From Algibacter miyuki (GTDB lineage: Bacteria; Bacteroidota; Bacteroidia; Flavobacteriales; Flavobacteriaceae): a stretch of DNA of 64,000 bases. A program made the translations under genes and the position numbers. Location: NCBI RefSeq assembly GCF_042427745.1, contig NZ_JBHMFA010000018.1. One strand, 5' to 3'. The notes beneath the pieces were generated by a model. It had not been told where the DNA came from and did not search any database. It worked only from the letters and a program-made list of their open reading frames with translations. Of this stretch, positions 51,031 through 61,281 are shown piece after piece (positions within the stretch are counted from its first letter, which is position 1; each line of letters starts with the position of its first letter).

Positions 51031-52653
51031 ATGGCAACAACAAAAACACATGCACTAAATGAATGGGACACCCTACATAACAACGGACCATTCCCTTTAA
51101 AAACCCTTTACATTACCGAATTGGAAGGCGACGGAAATATGCCTGATAAATTGGATCGATATAACGATGCAGCAAAAGAAATTCAGCGACTAATAAAAGA
51201 AACTCACGAAGCCAATCAAGGTTTTAGAGCCTACGGATCGGCTTGGTCTATGAATCATATAGCCAGCCATAAAGACCGTATGCATTACAATGGTTTTATG
51301 AATATTCATATGCCCATAGAACCCAAAAATTGCCATACGCACACCAGTTTCGATGCGTCGAATTTATTTTTATTTGAATGTGGCACTACCATCAAACGCG
51401 TATCCGAAGTATTATCCGCTCACGGAAAGTCGTTAAAAACAACAGGTGCTAGTAACGGGCAAACCATTGCTGGCTGTATTTCTACTGGCGTTCATGGCTC
51501 GGCATTAAATGTAGGTGCTGTTCAAGATTATGTTGTGGGTTTAAATTTAATTATTGGCCCAAACCCGGAGGATATTGTGTATTTGGAGCGCCATACACAA
51601 CCCGCTTTAAATAACGCTTTCGCGGAAAAAATAAATGCTCGAATCATTAGAAATGACGGTTTATTTAACGCAGCGCTTGTCGGTTTAGGTGCTTTCGGGT
51701 TTATCCATGGCATAGTAATCGAAGCCGAACCGCGTTTCCTTTTAAAACGTTACGTCAAAAAGATTGATAAAGATTTAGCCTTAGAACTTGCAGAAACCTT
51801 AGATTTTAAAAATTCAGCATTTAAAATCCCTGAAGAAACCTCCGCCGATGGTTCAGGAAACACACCTTATCATTATAAAGTGTTTATAAACCAGTACAGC
51901 AAAGAGCCTAAATACGTAGTGGAATTGATGTATAAAAAACCATACCACCCCAATTATGCCGATCCTTTCCCAATAATAAAACAATCGCTTTATCGCGATT
52001 TAATTTACCTCTTCACAAAAATGGCCGAGAATTTCCCAAAAAGTATTCCGTGGCTCGTAAAACGCTTGCGCAAATCTATTTTACCTACCGTAGACGACAC
52101 TCTAACTGGTACTTTACCAGAAATATTTTGGGACGCCCCTTATCAAGGTCCTGCTTTTGCTTGTTCCGTAGGCGTAAACCATACCGATTCGGCAAAAGCC
52201 TTAAAAGTACTTGCCGATTTAACCAATAACGAAGGCCCTATTCCTGGTATTTTCGCAATGCGCTTTGTAAAACAAACAAAAGCAACTTTGGGTTTTACAA
52301 AATTCCCTATAACCTGTATGCTCGAAATTGATGGCGTATTATGGAAGAAAACTAAAAAAATAATGAGTTTAAATGAATATTCCAAACGTATCATTGAAGT
52401 TTTAAAAGCTAATAATATTCCCTTTACCATCCACTGGGGCAAAGCGAGCGATTGGGCTTTTCCAGGTTTAGTCAATCATATGTATGGTGAAAATGCTGTT
52501 AAAACCTGGAAACAACACCGGCATGCTTTATTATCTGAAAATATGGCGAAATTATTTTCGAACGATTTTTTAGCAAACACAGGTTTAGCAGAAAAAGACA
52601 TCAACCAAGACAATGATTTCCCTACTGACGAAGAATTAATCGCATCATTATAA
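51031..52653 (+). CDS. FAD-linked oxidase, D-arabinono-1,4-lactone oxidase-like
   Basis: This 540-residue protein has the VAO/PCMH flavoprotein fold. FRAYGSAWSMNHIA near residue 65 and KTTGASNGQTIAGCISTGVHGS near 138-158 are the FAD-pyrophosphate-binding segments, and LIRNDGLFNAALVGLGAFGFIHGI-type sequence follows (about 205-230). The C-terminal half resembles the substrate domain of aldonolactone oxidases, with the IHWGKASDW motif near 470. Such enzymes oxidise sugar lactones or alditols and release hydrogen peroxide. There is no signal peptide. Its presence behind a CHAT/hydrolase gene is unusual and its substrate is unknown. Confidence 0.8.
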   Translation: MATTKTHALNEWDTLHNNGPFPLKTLYITELEGDGNMPDKLDRYNDAAKEIQRLIKETHEANQGFRAYGSAWSMNHIASHKDRMHYNGFMNIHMPIEPKNCHTHTSFDASNLFLFECGTTIKRVSEVLSAHGKSLKTTGASNGQTIAGCISTGVHGSALNVGAVQDYVVGLNLIIGPNPEDIVYLERHTQPALNNAFAEKINARIIRNDGLFNAALVGLGAFGFIHGIVIEAEPRFLLKRYVKKIDKDLALELAETLDFKNSAFKIPEETSADGSGNTPYHYKVFINQYSKEPKYVVELMYKKPYHPNYADPFPIIKQSLYRDLIYLFTKMAENFPKSIPWLVKRLRKSILPTVDDTLTGTLPEIFWDAPYQGPAFACSVGVNHTDSAKALKVLADLTNNEGPIPGIFAMRFVKQTKATLGFTKFPITCMLEIDGVLWKKTKKIMSLNEYSKRIIEVLKANNIPFTIHWGKASDWAFPGLVNHMYGENAVKTWKQHRHALLSENMAKLFSNDFLANTGLAEKDINQDNDFPTDEELIASL

Positions 52654-52684
52654 TCATGCTTAACCTTATTAAAATATAATAATT

Positions 52685-53125
52685 ATGACTAATGAACAAA
52701 CCCGTTTTCCGTATAAGACATTAATTTGGGCAGTACTAGCTGCTATATCTATTTTTCTATTTAAACCACAAATAGGAGACTTATTAACTGGTGCGGAACA
52801 CATTAATGTATTTGGTATTGAAATAAAAACAAACAAAGAACAGGCCATTAAATTGAAAGACTCCATACATCAGTTTGAAGTTCAAATTGCCAGTTTATCC
52901 ACTCAAATTAACACCCAACAAGATCAAATACAAGAATTAGACAAGTTGAGTTCTAAACTGAAAAACGATTTAGCCGAATGTCCAAAAGCAAGTGACAATG
53001 TACTGAAATATAACGCTCAATTAAGCACCCTATTTAAAGCCAGTAAAGCTCTAAAAACGCAATCTGATGATTTAAAAGATGTAAAAATATTAAAAATGAG
53101 TCCTGTATTAAATAAAGTAAAATAA
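52685..53125 (+). CDS. Membrane-anchored coiled-coil protein in CHAT operon
   Basis: This 146-residue protein has one N-terminal membrane helix (LIWAVLAAISIFLFKPQIGDLL) followed by a polar segment and a coiled coil (residues 58-110; DSIHQFEVQIASLSTQINTQQDQIQELDKLSSKLKNDL). It probably forms a bundle at the membrane. No family is recognised. It starts 32 nt after the oxidase gene and is the last gene before the pepD terminator. Confidence 0.6.
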   Translation: MTNEQTRFPYKTLIWAVLAAISIFLFKPQIGDLLTGAEHINVFGIEIKTNKEQAIKLKDSIHQFEVQIASLSTQINTQQDQIQELDKLSSKLKNDLAECPKASDNVLKYNAQLSTLFKASKALKTQSDDLKDVKILKMSPVLNKVK

Positions 53126-53180
53126 GCTTTATTTGAAGTGGCCCTTGCTAAGGGTGCGATATTCTGAATAAATATTTTAA

Positions 53181-53232
53181 AAAAAATCCCGTTTCGAACA
53201 AAATAAAATATTTTTTTATTGGAAACGGGATT
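53181..53232 (-). terminator. Terminator of pepD
   Basis: AATCCCGTTTC (53185-53195) pairs with GAAACGGGATT (53222-53232) around an A/T-rich loop. On the minus strand it ends in a T-run. A small hairpin CCCTT/AAGGG (53142-53154) lies just beyond. Confidence 0.75.
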
Positions 53233-53265
53233 CGTAATCTATGTAGTAACAATTAAAATGTCAAC

Positions 53266-54729
53266 CTATGCTTTCACCGGAATCTCTTTTAAAATCTGTA
53301 ATACAAATTCCCAGTATTTTTGAGCTGAAGAAATTTGAGCACGTTCATCAGGAGAGTGTGCACCTTTAATGGTTGGTCCAAAACTAATCATATCCATCTC
53401 TGGATAGTTTGTTCCTAAAATACCACATTCTAAACCAGCGTGACATGCTGCTACGTGTGCTTTTTCGTTATGTAATTCTTGGTAAATTCTATCTAAAACT
53501 TTTAAAATAGCCGAATCCATATTTGGAGCCCAACCAGGATAATCACCAGTACATGCAACCTCGCAACCTGTAAGCTCAAAAGTAGAACGCAACATGTTTG
53601 CTAAATCCCATTTAGAACTTTCCACAGAAGAACGTGTTAAACATCCAATTTTAACATGGCCGTCTTTTACAATAACACGTGCCAAGTTATTTGATGTTTC
53701 TACCAAGTCCGGAATATCAGCACTCATACGGTAAACCCCATTACAAGCCGCATAAATAGCTCGAGTTAAACCTTCTTGAACACCTAAATCCATGATTTTT
53801 TCAGGAGTGTCTATTTTAGAAATTACAATCTCTAAATTTGGTTCCATCGTTTTTAATTCGGCTTGTAGCGTCTCGGTTTGTTGTTTTGTTTCTAAAAGAA
53901 AAGCTTCTTCGTGAATGGCATCAATAGCAACAATGGCGTTACTTTCTCTTGGAATAGCATTACGTAAACTTCCGCCATCAATTTCTGAAATTCGTAAACC
54001 GAAATTTTCAAAACCATCGAATAATACACGGTTCATTATTTTATTAGCATTACCTAAACCTTCGTGAATTTGCATTCCCGAATGCCCACCTTGCAATCCT
54101 TTTACAGTAATTTTATAACCTATTTTAAATTCTGGAGTTTCTTCTTGCTCGTAAGTACGTGTTGCAGTAACATCGATTCCTCCGGCACAACCTACGCCAA
54201 TTTCGTCATCTTCTTCGGTATCTAAATTTAATAGAATACCACCAGAAAGCAAGCCGCCTTTTAAGCCTTTAGCTCCCGTCATTCCCGTTTCTTCATCTAT
54301 AGTGAATAAAGCTTCTATAGCCGGATGTGGAATATCGGTACTTTCTAAAAGCGCCATAATCGTGGCAACGCCTAAACCATTATCGGCACCTAAAGTGGTT
54401 CCTTTTGCACGAACCCAATCACCATCGACATACATTTGAATACCTTGCGTATCGAAATCGAATTCGGTGTCGTTATTTTTTTGGTGAACCATATCTAAAT
54501 GCGATTGCATCACAACAGTAGTTCTATTTTCCATGCCTGCAGTAGCTGGTTTTTTGATGATAACGTTACCTACTTCGTCTTCTATAGTTTCAAAACCAAG
54601 TTTTGCACCAAAGTCTTTCATAAAAGCAATAACACGTTCTTCTTTTTTTGAAGGTCGTGGTACAGCATTTAAGTCGGCAAATTTATTCCAAAGCTGTTTA
54701 GGTTCTAAATTTCTTATTTCTGAGCTCAT
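53266..54729 (-). CDS. pepD: Aminoacyl-histidine dipeptidase (peptidase D)
   Basis: This 487-residue M20-family metallopeptidase cleaves dipeptides such as carnosine. Metal-binding motifs are visible: QSHLDMVHQK, GADNGLGVA, FTIDEETGMTGA, NLDTEEDDEIGVGCAGGI, and CHAGLECG near the C-terminus. The opening RNLEPKQLWNKFADLNAVPRPSKKEE is typical of PepD. It is convergent with the CHAT operon. Confidence 0.95.
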   Translation of the reverse strand: MSSEIRNLEPKQLWNKFADLNAVPRPSKKEERVIAFMKDFGAKLGFETIEDEVGNVIIKKPATAGMENRTTVVMQSHLDMVHQKNNDTEFDFDTQGIQMYVDGDWVRAKGTTLGADNGLGVATIMALLESTDIPHPAIEALFTIDEETGMTGAKGLKGGLLSGGILLNLDTEEDDEIGVGCAGGIDVTATRTYEQEETPEFKIGYKITVKGLQGGHSGMQIHEGLGNANKIMNRVLFDGFENFGLRISEIDGGSLRNAIPRESNAIVAIDAIHEEAFLLETKQQTETLQAELKTMEPNLEIVISKIDTPEKIMDLGVQEGLTRAIYAACNGVYRMSADIPDLVETSNNLARVIVKDGHVKIGCLTRSSVESSKWDLANMLRSTFELTGCEVACTGDYPGWAPNMDSAILKVLDRIYQELHNEKAHVAACHAGLECGILGTNYPEMDMISFGPTIKGAHSPDERAQISSAQKYWEFVLQILKEIPVKA

Positions 54730-54971
54730 TTTGTTTACATTTTAATGCAAAGTTAGCAAAAATACACAGATATTGGTAGCTACTCCTGATTGATGTGGTA
54801 TCCTTTTTTTTGAATGCCTATAATTTGTTAAAAGTCTAAGTGAACATTTTAAGATTAACTTTAATTTAAAAAGATATAAGTGTAATAAAAAAAAGATATA
54901 ACGGAAAGCAGGAAGAAACCTTTATGGACAAGAAATAGCCTCTAGGTGCTAATTTTTATTATTTTTGATTT

Positions 54972-56033
54972 ATGCTTAAAAACAAGAAAACGATTATGGC
55001 ATTGCTGTTAATTCCGCAATATTTTTTCGTGAAATTATTAGAAGATTATCCGCAATTTGTGGAAACGTATTACAGTAATGGTCTGTATGTTTACGTGTCT
55101 AAAATGTTTCGTTTTACGTTGGGTTGGTTGCCTTTTTCGTTTGGTGATTTAGTGTATGCAGCAGCTGGTTTTTATATTTTAAGATGGTTTTATTTGAATA
55201 TAAAACGACTAAAAAGTGATACAAAACAGTGGTTTGCTGATGTTTTTTCGGTGGTTTCGATGCTGTATTTTGCGTTTCATTTATTTTGGGGTTTTAATTA
55301 TTACCGATTGCCGCTGTATAAAAGTTTGAATTTGGAGCCGGAATATTCAACAGAACAACTTGTAAAAGTAACCGAGAATTTAATTTTAGAGGCAAACAAT
55401 TTACATTTAAAAATAACCAAAAACGATACGACTAAAGTAACCATGCCTTTTAGTAAATCGGATATTTTAAAGTTGGCACCAGATGGTTATGAGGGCTTAA
55501 AAAAAACGTTTCCCAATTGGGAATACACGCCGCGAAGTGTTAAAAAATCGCTATTTAGTTACCCATTAACCTACATGGGTTTTAGCGGGTATTTGAATCC
55601 GTTAACAAACGAAGCACAAGTAAACGCTGTAATTCCAACCATTAAACTGGCTACAACGGCCACGCATGAAATGGCACATCAATTAGGTTTTGCTGCAGAA
55701 AATGAAGCTAATTTTATTGGCTGTTTGGCGGCTATTAATCATGAAAACATATATTTTAATTATTGTGGTTACACCTTTGGTTTGCGCTATTGTTTAAATG
55801 AAATTTACAGACGTAACCCCGATTTACATAAGCAATTGATGGGCACTATAAATGTTGGAGTTTTGAAGAATTACGAAGAAGTACGCTTATTTTGGGACGC
55901 GCATCAAAACCCTACGGAACCTGTTTTCAAAAGTTTTTATAGTGGCTTTTTAAAAGCTAACAAACAGGTAAAAGGCATGGAAAGCTATAGTTACGTGGTG
56001 GCTTTGCTTGTTAATTATTTTGAAGAAAAATAA
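54972..56033 (+). CDS. DUF3810 membrane metalloprotease-like protein
   Basis: This 353-residue protein has three N-terminal membrane helices (5-115) and an extracytoplasmic domain with a zinc-protease motif, ATHEMAHQLGFAAENEANFIG, in which HEMAH gives the two His ligands and E the base, and the downstream Glu in AENEAN could be the third ligand. PFSFGDLVYAAAGFYILRW marks the DUF3810 family. Substrates are unknown. It follows a 240-nt gap with no gene. Confidence 0.83.
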   Translation: MLKNKKTIMALLLIPQYFFVKLLEDYPQFVETYYSNGLYVYVSKMFRFTLGWLPFSFGDLVYAAAGFYILRWFYLNIKRLKSDTKQWFADVFSVVSMLYFAFHLFWGFNYYRLPLYKSLNLEPEYSTEQLVKVTENLILEANNLHLKITKNDTTKVTMPFSKSDILKLAPDGYEGLKKTFPNWEYTPRSVKKSLFSYPLTYMGFSGYLNPLTNEAQVNAVIPTIKLATTATHEMAHQLGFAAENEANFIGCLAAINHENIYFNYCGYTFGLRYCLNEIYRRNPDLHKQLMGTINVGVLKNYEEVRLFWDAHQNPTEPVFKSFYSGFLKANKQVKGMESYSYVVALLVNYFEEK

Positions 56034-56125
56034 GACACTTTTAAATATTAACTTTTTTTTAAGTGTCGCACCTGCCTATGTAGTTAGATATTCTTACTTT
56101 TATGAGAAACTAACAGCTTATATTT

Positions 56126-59107
56126 ATGTTTAAAAACGTTCTAGGAATCTTGAGCTTCTTTTGCTACAGTTGCCTTTTTGGCCAAGATTACTTCCCGAAA
56201 AATGATGGTGTAACCACGACCAACACCAATTACACAGCATTCACTAATGCAAAAATCCATATTTCTAGCAGTCATATTATTAACAAAGGCACACTGCTAA
56301 TAAAAGATGGTAAAGTAGTAGCCTCAGGAACCGAGGTTAGTATACCGAAAAACAGCAAAATTATTAATATTGAAGGCAAAAGTATTTACCCTTCCTTTAT
56401 TGATATGTATTCGGATTTTGGTATTGAAAAACCCAAACGAGAAACCGGTAACAGAAGTGCATCCCCACAATATGACGCCAGTAGAACGGGCTATTACTGG
56501 AACGACCATGTGATGCCAGAAAACCAAGCGCTTTCACAATTTAAGTTTGATGCTAAAAAAGCTAAAGATTTATTAGAAGCCGGGTTTGGAGTAGTTAACA
56601 CCCACATTCAAGATGGTATTCATCGAGGAACCGGCACACTAGTTGCTTTAAACAGTCAAGCTGGAAATGAAACACGTATTCTTAAAGAGAAATCGGCACA
56701 ATACCTGTCTTTTTCTAAAAGTGCATTATCTCGACAGTCTTATCCAAGTTCGCTCATGGGCAGCATGGCATTACTTCGCCAATTTTATCTCGATGCAGAA
56801 TGGTATAAAAAAGGACTCAGTAAAACGAAAGATTTATCTATTGAAGCCTTAAATAGAAACCAGAATTTAATTCAAATTTTTGACGCAGGAAACAAAGCCA
56901 ATGCACTAAGAGCCGATCTTGTTGGCGACCAATTTGGTATTCAATATGTTATTTTAGGTGGTGGTGATGAGTATGAGCGTATTGCCGATATAAAAAACAC
57001 CAACGCCTCATTTATACTTCCTATAAATTTTCAAGATGCTTATGATGTTGAAAATAGTTTTTTAACAAATTCACTAGCGCTTAGCGATATGAGAGCGTGG
57101 AGTCAAGAACCTACAAACCCGAAGGTTTTTGCCGAAAACAACATCGATTTTGCTTTAACAACGCATACTTTAAAATCGCCAAGTGAGTTTAAAGACAAGT
57201 TAATACAAGCTATTGACAATGGACTTTCTAAAGAAAAAGCACTCGAAGCATTAACCACTATCCCGGCCAAATTACTGGGTCTACCATCAGAAATAGGGAC
57301 GCTTACAAATGGTGCTTACGCTAACTTTTTAATTACTTCGGGAGATGTTTTTGATAAGAAAACAAAACTCTTTGAAAATTGGGTGCAAGGCGAGCAACAC
57401 ATGGTTACCAACATGAACACTAAAGATATTAGTGGTGATTATGAATTTAGCTTAGCCAATACAGTTTACAAGATGACGCTATCGGGAGATAGCAAAAAAC
57501 TTAAATCTAAAGTGACGAGCGAAAGCAAAACTTTAGGCTCTAAAGTAAGTTATGATAATGATTGGCTTCAACTTTCATTAACCGCGATAGATTCTACTTC
57601 GGAAGGCTTTACCCGAGTTATGGCTCAGGTTGAAAACAATGCATCACTTAAAGGAAAAGCAATTTTACCTAATGGCGCAGAAACTGTTTTTTTAGCCACA
57701 AAAAATAAAAAAACAAAAACAGATTCCGAAGAAAAAGATGAAAAAAAGGCAGATTCGACAAAAACCATTGCCGCTATAACGTACCCCAATACGGCTTACG
57801 GATTTAAAACCCTCCCAAAACAAGAAACATTACTTTTTAAAAACGCGACGGTTTGGACTAACGAAGCCGATGGTATTTTAAAAAACACCGATGTGCTTAT
57901 TAAAAATGGTAAAATAATTAAAATTGGCAACAACCTTAGCGATACAAAAGCTGAAATCATTGATGCTACCGGCAAGCATTTAACCGCTGGTATTATTGAC
58001 GAGCACTCGCATGTTGCTGCAGCTTCAGTTAACGAAGGCGGTCAAAACTCATCGGCCGAAGTAAGTATGGAAGATGTTATCGATGATGAAGATATTGGTA
58101 TTTATCGCAACCTAGCTGGTGGTGTAACATCTATGCAAATATTGCACGGTTCGGCAAATCCAATCGGTGGGCGTTCGGCTATTATAAAATTAAAATGGGG
58201 CGAATCGGCCAATAATTTAATTTATAACGATTCTCCTAAATTTATAAAATTCGCGCTTGGCGAAAATGTAAAACAAACCAGACATACCAACGGCGTGCGT
58301 TTTCCGCAAACCAGAATGGGCGTGGAACAACTTTATATTGATTATTTTACCCGAGCAAAAGCCTATAAAGCTTTAAAGAAAAGTGGAAAACCATATAGAA
58401 AAGACATCGAAATGGATGTGCTTGTTGAAATTCTGAATAAAGAACGTTTCATTTCTTGTCATTCTTATGTGCAAAGTGAAATTAATATGTTGATGAAAGT
58501 TGCGGAACAATTCGACTTCAATATTAATACATTCACCCATATATTAGAAGGTTATAAAGTGGCCGACAAAATGGTAGAACATGGCGTAGGTGGCTCAACC
58601 TTTAGCGATTGGTGGGCGTACAAATACGAAGTTAACGATGCCATTCCTTACAATGCTGCCATTATGCACAATGCAGGTGTTACTGTAGCGATTAATAGTG
58701 ACGACCCTGAAATGTCTAGACGTTTAAATCAAGAAGCAGCTAAAACCATTAAATACGGAGGTATGAGCGAAGAAGACGCTTGGAAGTTCGTAACCTTAAA
58801 CCCTGCCAAACTATTACATATTGATCATCGTGTGGGAAGTATAAAAGTTGGAAAAGATGCCGATGTGGTATTATGGACCGATCACCCGATGTCTATTTAT
58901 GCTAAAGCCGAAAAAACCATTATTGAAGGCGTAACTTATTTTGATTTAGAACGCGACAACAAACTGCGTGCCGACATTAAAACAGAGAAAAACGAGTTGA
59001 TAAACCAAATGCTTAAAGCTAAAAACAAAGGTTTAAAAACACAACCTATTAAGAAAAAGGAAAAAGAAGCAATGCATTGCGATTATGTAGGCAATCAAAT
59101 TAATTAA
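56126..59107 (+). CDS. Secreted two-domain amidohydrolase-fold protein
   Basis: This 993-residue protein has a signal peptide (FKNVLGILSFFCYSCLFGQ). It is a tandem of two amidohydrolase-like halves. The N-terminal half (about 30-430) has the framing strand motifs but not the metal-binding HxH, showing SFIDMYSDFGI at that place. The C-terminal half (about 560-960) keeps it, with DEHSH at 625-629, the His of FTHILEGYKV and the Asp of AINSDDPEMSRR. A linker rich in Lys, Asp and Glu joins them (about 530-550). The reaction could be hydrolysis of a cyclic amide or peptide-like compound in the periplasm. It is directly followed by a smaller relative. Confidence 0.82.
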   Translation: MFKNVLGILSFFCYSCLFGQDYFPKNDGVTTTNTNYTAFTNAKIHISSSHIINKGTLLIKDGKVVASGTEVSIPKNSKIINIEGKSIYPSFIDMYSDFGIEKPKRETGNRSASPQYDASRTGYYWNDHVMPENQALSQFKFDAKKAKDLLEAGFGVVNTHIQDGIHRGTGTLVALNSQAGNETRILKEKSAQYLSFSKSALSRQSYPSSLMGSMALLRQFYLDAEWYKKGLSKTKDLSIEALNRNQNLIQIFDAGNKANALRADLVGDQFGIQYVILGGGDEYERIADIKNTNASFILPINFQDAYDVENSFLTNSLALSDMRAWSQEPTNPKVFAENNIDFALTTHTLKSPSEFKDKLIQAIDNGLSKEKALEALTTIPAKLLGLPSEIGTLTNGAYANFLITSGDVFDKKTKLFENWVQGEQHMVTNMNTKDISGDYEFSLANTVYKMTLSGDSKKLKSKVTSESKTLGSKVSYDNDWLQLSLTAIDSTSEGFTRVMAQVENNASLKGKAILPNGAETVFLATKNKKTKTDSEEKDEKKADSTKTIAAITYPNTAYGFKTLPKQETLLFKNATVWTNEADGILKNTDVLIKNGKIIKIGNNLSDTKAEIIDATGKHLTAGIIDEHSHVAAASVNEGGQNSSAEVSMEDVIDDEDIGIYRNLAGGVTSMQILHGSANPIGGRSAIIKLKWGESANNLIYNDSPKFIKFALGENVKQTRHTNGVRFPQTRMGVEQLYIDYFTRAKAYKALKKSGKPYRKDIEMDVLVEILNKERFISCHSYVQSEINMLMKVAEQFDFNINTFTHILEGYKVADKMVEHGVGGSTFSDWWAYKYEVNDAIPYNAAIMHNAGVTVAINSDDPEMSRRLNQEAAKTIKYGGMSEEDAWKFVTLNPAKLLHIDHRVGSIKVGKDADVVLWTDHPMSIYAKAEKTIIEGVTYFDLERDNKLRADIKTEKNELINQMLKAKNKGLKTQPIKKKEKEAMHCDYVGNQIN

Positions 59108-59117
59108 AACGAAGACA

Positions 59118-60419
59118 ATGAAATATTTCAATTTATATATCGCGTGTGCCTGCCTCCTATTTTTCGGATCTATACACGCCCAACAAACACCCGCAAAAAA
59201 ACAAAGCAAAGCCCTATCTATAGAAGGAGCAACCGCCCATTTAGGCAATGGTAAAGTTATTGAAAACGCCCTCATTATGTTTAATGAAGGAAAAATCACT
59301 TTTATAGGAAGTGCCCATATGAGAATTGCTCGTATAGGCAAAGTTATCGACGCTAAAGGCAAACATGTTTACCCTGGTTTTATTATTCCGAATTCTACTT
59401 TAGGTTTAGTTGAAATTGATGCGGTAAAAGCCAGTGATGACGACTCCGAAATTGGAACTTGGAACCCAAACATTAGAAGTTTAATTGCTTATAATGCCGA
59501 ATCTAAAGTAGTAGAGTCTATGAGACCAAACGGTGTTTTACTCGGGCAAATAACACCACGTGGCGGGCGTATTTCGGGCACCTCATCTGTAGTACAATTT
59601 GATGCTTGGAACTGGGAAGATGCTGCCGTAAAAACCGATGAAGGTATTCATATTAATTGGCCAAGCAACTTTTCCAGAGGACGCAGTTGGCTGGGTGAAG
59701 ATCCTGGTCTAAAAATGAATAAAGCGTATGCCGACCAAGTTAAAGCCATAGAAGATTATTTTAATAATGCCAAAGCCTATTCCAAAGCAACGCCATCTAT
59801 AACCAACTTAGCTTACGAAGCGCTTAAAGGTATTTTTGATGGTTCTAAAAAACTATACGTTAATGTGAATGATGAAAAAGGCATTATAGATGCCGTTAAC
59901 TTTTCTAAAAAGAACAACATTGCAAACACGGTTATCGTTGGTGGTCAAGACGCGTATAAGGTGGCAGACATTTTAACGGCAAACAATATTCCAGTGATAT
60001 TAAACCGTGTACATTCTAGACCAAACCAAACCGATGATGATTACGATTTACCATATAAAACCGCAAAATTATTAGTAGATCAAGGTGTTATAGTCGCATT
60101 ACAAGCGAACGGCCAAATGGAGCGCATGAACACAAGAAACCTACCTTTTTATGCAGGTACCACTGTTGCTCATGGTTTAACTAAAGCACAAGCTTTACAA
60201 TTAATCACTTTAAATCCTGCTAAAATATTAGGCATCGATGCCATGTACGGTTCATTAGAAACGGGTAAAAGTGCGACCTTATTTATAAGTGAAGGCGATG
60301 CTTTAGATATGCGCACCAACATCATCTCGCATGCTTTTATAGACGGACGCCTAATTAGTCTAGAAACGCACCAAACAGAGTTATGGAAACGCTATTCCGA
60401 GAAACATCAATCCAATTAA
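59118..60419 (+). CDS. Secreted amidohydrolase-fold protein lacking HxH metal site
   Basis: This 433-residue protein has a signal peptide (LYIACACLLFFGSIHAQQ). It aligns with the amidohydrolase fold but has PGFIIPNSTLGLVEID where active enzymes have a HxH metal site, and only the later part (TLNPAKILGIDAMYGSLETGKSA) is family-typical. It starts 10 nt after the 993-residue protein, which has one competent domain, so it may be a structural partner. Together they suggest a heteromeric complex; this is inference. Confidence 0.8.
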   Translation: MKYFNLYIACACLLFFGSIHAQQTPAKKQSKALSIEGATAHLGNGKVIENALIMFNEGKITFIGSAHMRIARIGKVIDAKGKHVYPGFIIPNSTLGLVEIDAVKASDDDSEIGTWNPNIRSLIAYNAESKVVESMRPNGVLLGQITPRGGRISGTSSVVQFDAWNWEDAAVKTDEGIHINWPSNFSRGRSWLGEDPGLKMNKAYADQVKAIEDYFNNAKAYSKATPSITNLAYEALKGIFDGSKKLYVNVNDEKGIIDAVNFSKKNNIANTVIVGGQDAYKVADILTANNIPVILNRVHSRPNQTDDDYDLPYKTAKLLVDQGVIVALQANGQMERMNTRNLPFYAGTTVAHGLTKAQALQLITLNPAKILGIDAMYGSLETGKSATLFISEGDALDMRTNIISHAFIDGRLISLETHQTELWKRYSEKHQSN

Positions 60420-60428
60420 ACCCCATAA

Positions 60429-60457
60429 AAAAAGCAAGCTTAACAGCTTGCTTTTTT
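60429..60457. terminator. Bidirectional terminator
   Basis: A 12-bp stem (60429-60440 with 60445-60456) closed by TAAC lies between the convergent amidohydrolase and lipoprotein genes. Confidence 0.88.
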
Positions 60458-60483
60458 ATTTTATATTTGTTCTTTACTGCAAA

Positions 60484-61281
60484 TTACTTAGCAATTTCAG
60501 CTGTTTCTGGAGTTTCAAAAATAGCATTATCTGGAGCTGTTTGAGATAATTTTACATCTGTAAAAACATCTTTTCTTTTGCTTTTTCCTGGGGCATTATT
60601 TTCTGTTGTAAAACCTTCCATGCTTTCAACAAGTTCTAAACCATTCACAGTTTGCCAATCTGTGTAACGTCTAAAATGTAATTCCGAACTTTTTTCTTTT
60701 GAAAAATAAGTTACAGTATAACCCAACCATGCCATTTTATAAGTCGTTGGATTGTAATAAAGCACATAATCATCTCCTGAAGATTCACCAACACCATTTT
60801 CATACGAAATTTTAATTCCTGGATATGTTACACCTTCGAAAGTAATAGACTCTGCATCGCTATAAATAATACCATCATCGGCTAAAACAAAAGGCATCGC
60901 GTAGAAATAAAACATTAAATTATAGAAAAAACGAGGATTACCTTTAAAGGCTTTATCGTTTTTACTGTTCAACCAAATATCGTTGCTATTCGCACCAATG
61001 GTATGATCTGGCATATCTACTACAATATTTCTATTCTTTAAATTGGTAATAGTCGATACATTTCCATCGTCCTTTACTTGCGTATAAGCTAGTGATTGCA
61101 TGCTATTCCAAGTCTCTAAACCACCGTGAGCATCAAATACTTTTACTAAAGCTTCTGGATAGTTTTTGGTTGGAGCAGCCGTTTCTTCAGCTGTAGTTTC
61201 TGCCTTTACAGTTTCTTTTTTTGTTTCATTTTTACAAGAAAACATTGAAATGGTAAGTAATAATAAAAAAATGTGTTTCAT
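60484..61281 (-). CDS. DUF6503-like lipoprotein
   Basis: This 265-residue protein has a lipoprotein signal (IFLLLLTISMFSC, Cys16) and an Ala/Thr/Glu-rich linker (ETVKAETTAEETAAPTK). The mature part starts YPEALVKVFDAHGGLETWNSMQSL, resembling the DUF6503 family of outer-membrane lipoproteins with a lipocalin/LolA-like fold. The role is unknown. It stands alone on this strand. Confidence 0.72.
   Translation of the reverse strand: MKHIFLLLLTISMFSCKNETKKETVKAETTAEETAAPTKNYPEALVKVFDAHGGLETWNSMQSLAYTQVKDDGNVSTITNLKNRNIVVDMPDHTIGANSNDIWLNSKNDKAFKGNPRFFYNLMFYFYAMPFVLADDGIIYSDAESITFEGVTYPGIKISYENGVGESSGDDYVLYYNPTTYKMAWLGYTVTYFSKEKSSELHFRRYTDWQTVNGLELVESMEGFTTENNAPGKSKRKDVFTDVKLSQTAPDNAIFETPETAEIAK

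Noticed and set aside
53142..53154. Fourth copy of the dispersed repeat or a terminator for the CHAT operon
   Set aside because: Only CCCTT/AAGGG is shared in style. Neither end block of the repeat is present, and there is no T-run.
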